A stretch of DNA of 61,935 nt. Origin: an uncultured Collinsella sp. (GTDB taxonomy: Bacteria; Actinomycetota; Coriobacteriia; Coriobacteriales; Coriobacteriaceae). Below, one piece after another: positions 61,747 through 61,935 of this stretch. The notes below the pieces were generated by a model that was given only the letters and a program-made list of their open reading frames with translations, did no database searches and had not been told where the DNA came from. The first letter of the stretch is position 1, and every line of letters begins with the position of its first letter. The position numbers and the translations under genes are program-made. Where the stretch lies: contig CAUBPS010000015.1 of NCBI GenBank assembly GCA_958437935.1, positions 1 to 61,935 of the forward strand, read 5' to 3'.

Positions 61747-61850
61747 GCCGCTCTGCCGGAGCCGCCCTTATATCATTCCATGCTCAAACATTCTCGCTTC
61801 GCTGCGAAACTGCGCGTGGAACGATATAAGGGCGGCTCCGGCAGAGCGGC
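61747..61850. repeat. Long inverted repeat behind the glycosyltransferase gene
   Basis: A 34-base arm (GCCGCTCTGCCGGAGCCGCC and on, 61747-61780) has a near-perfect complement at 61817-61850 with one mismatch (A/G), around a 36-base centre that holds a small stem TTCGCTGCGAA. No T-run follows, so it is not a simple terminator; REP/MITE-type element is likely. Confidence 0.7.
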
Positions 61851-61935
61851 TGCGTTTACTTACTAGCAGCTACTTCGGTATCCCCTCCATTAGAACCTGC
61901 AAAGGTAAAACAGGAAAATATAAATACAGTAAGCC

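Overview
The window is chromosomal DNA from a high-GC Gram-positive bacterium. It is best explained as a member of the Coriobacteriia, most likely Collinsella. The grounds are the gene order scpA-scpB-rluB-cmk-plsC-ispH-DUF512-der-plsY-gpsA-rpe-cysteine desulfurase-nif3-zinc ribbon-coaBC, the actinobacterial neighbourhood pgsA-FHA protein-FtsR-like MerR regulator, BspA/DUF285-type surface protein fragments, and strong G/C preference at third codon positions in core genes. The assignment rests on gene content and sequence feel; no search was run.

Layout. (1) 1-3761: 3' end of a surface polysaccharide cluster: truncated polysaccharide pyruvyl transferase, flippase, and an FrhB-like protein with a separate ferredoxin piece. 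(2) 3762-18372: mosaic accessory island. AT-rich genes (Nudix hydrolase, frameshifted membrane protein, giant YobI-like P-loop NTPase, an unknown protein, a HEPN-like protein with an NTF2-like tail) are followed by a GC-rich sortase substrate, an AAA15 ATPase-HEPN pair, a relic of a second sortase substrate, and a four-gene DUF3990/HTH/small ORF/Fic operon behind a perfect 22-bp palindrome. (3) 18418-22289: DUF3825 protein, tRNA-Val, a possible nuclease-fold protein, and a 490-bp direct repeat that duplicates tRNA-Ala and the first codons of an ABC-F gene, with tRNA-Met between the copies. (4) 22265-39345: compact co-directional housekeeping operons covering translation, chromosome segregation, rRNA modification, phospholipid synthesis, isoprenoids, ribosome assembly and CoA.

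(5) 39427-48468: island starting at tRNA-Pro. It holds two copies of a gene for a Flp-type pilin signal fused to a DUF6273 (lectin-like fold) domain. Each carries a homopolymeric G tract upstream of the pilin helix: 11 G in copy 1 (out of frame) and 9 G in copy 2 (in frame). This looks like a slipped-strand phase switch. Between them is a large protein with a PD-(D/E)XK-like motif and glycine-zipper segments. Relics of ribbon-helix-helix antitoxins and a BspA-type fragment surround them. (6) 48481-53317: lantibiotic-immunity type ABC transporter (ATPase plus two permeases) with its two-component system, all on the minus strand, with no lanthipeptide precursor in view. (7) 53521-61935: pgsA, FHA protein, MerR regulator, apt, NlpC/P60 hydrolase, DegV, DUF1836 protein, thioredoxin reductase and a glycolipid glycosyltransferase, with several long inverted repeats.

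The most interesting items are the putative phase-variable pilin-DUF6273 adhesins, the DUF3990/Fic operon with its operator-like palindrome, the AAA15-HEPN cassette flanked by sortase sorting signals, and the tRNA-Ala/ABC-F segmental duplication.
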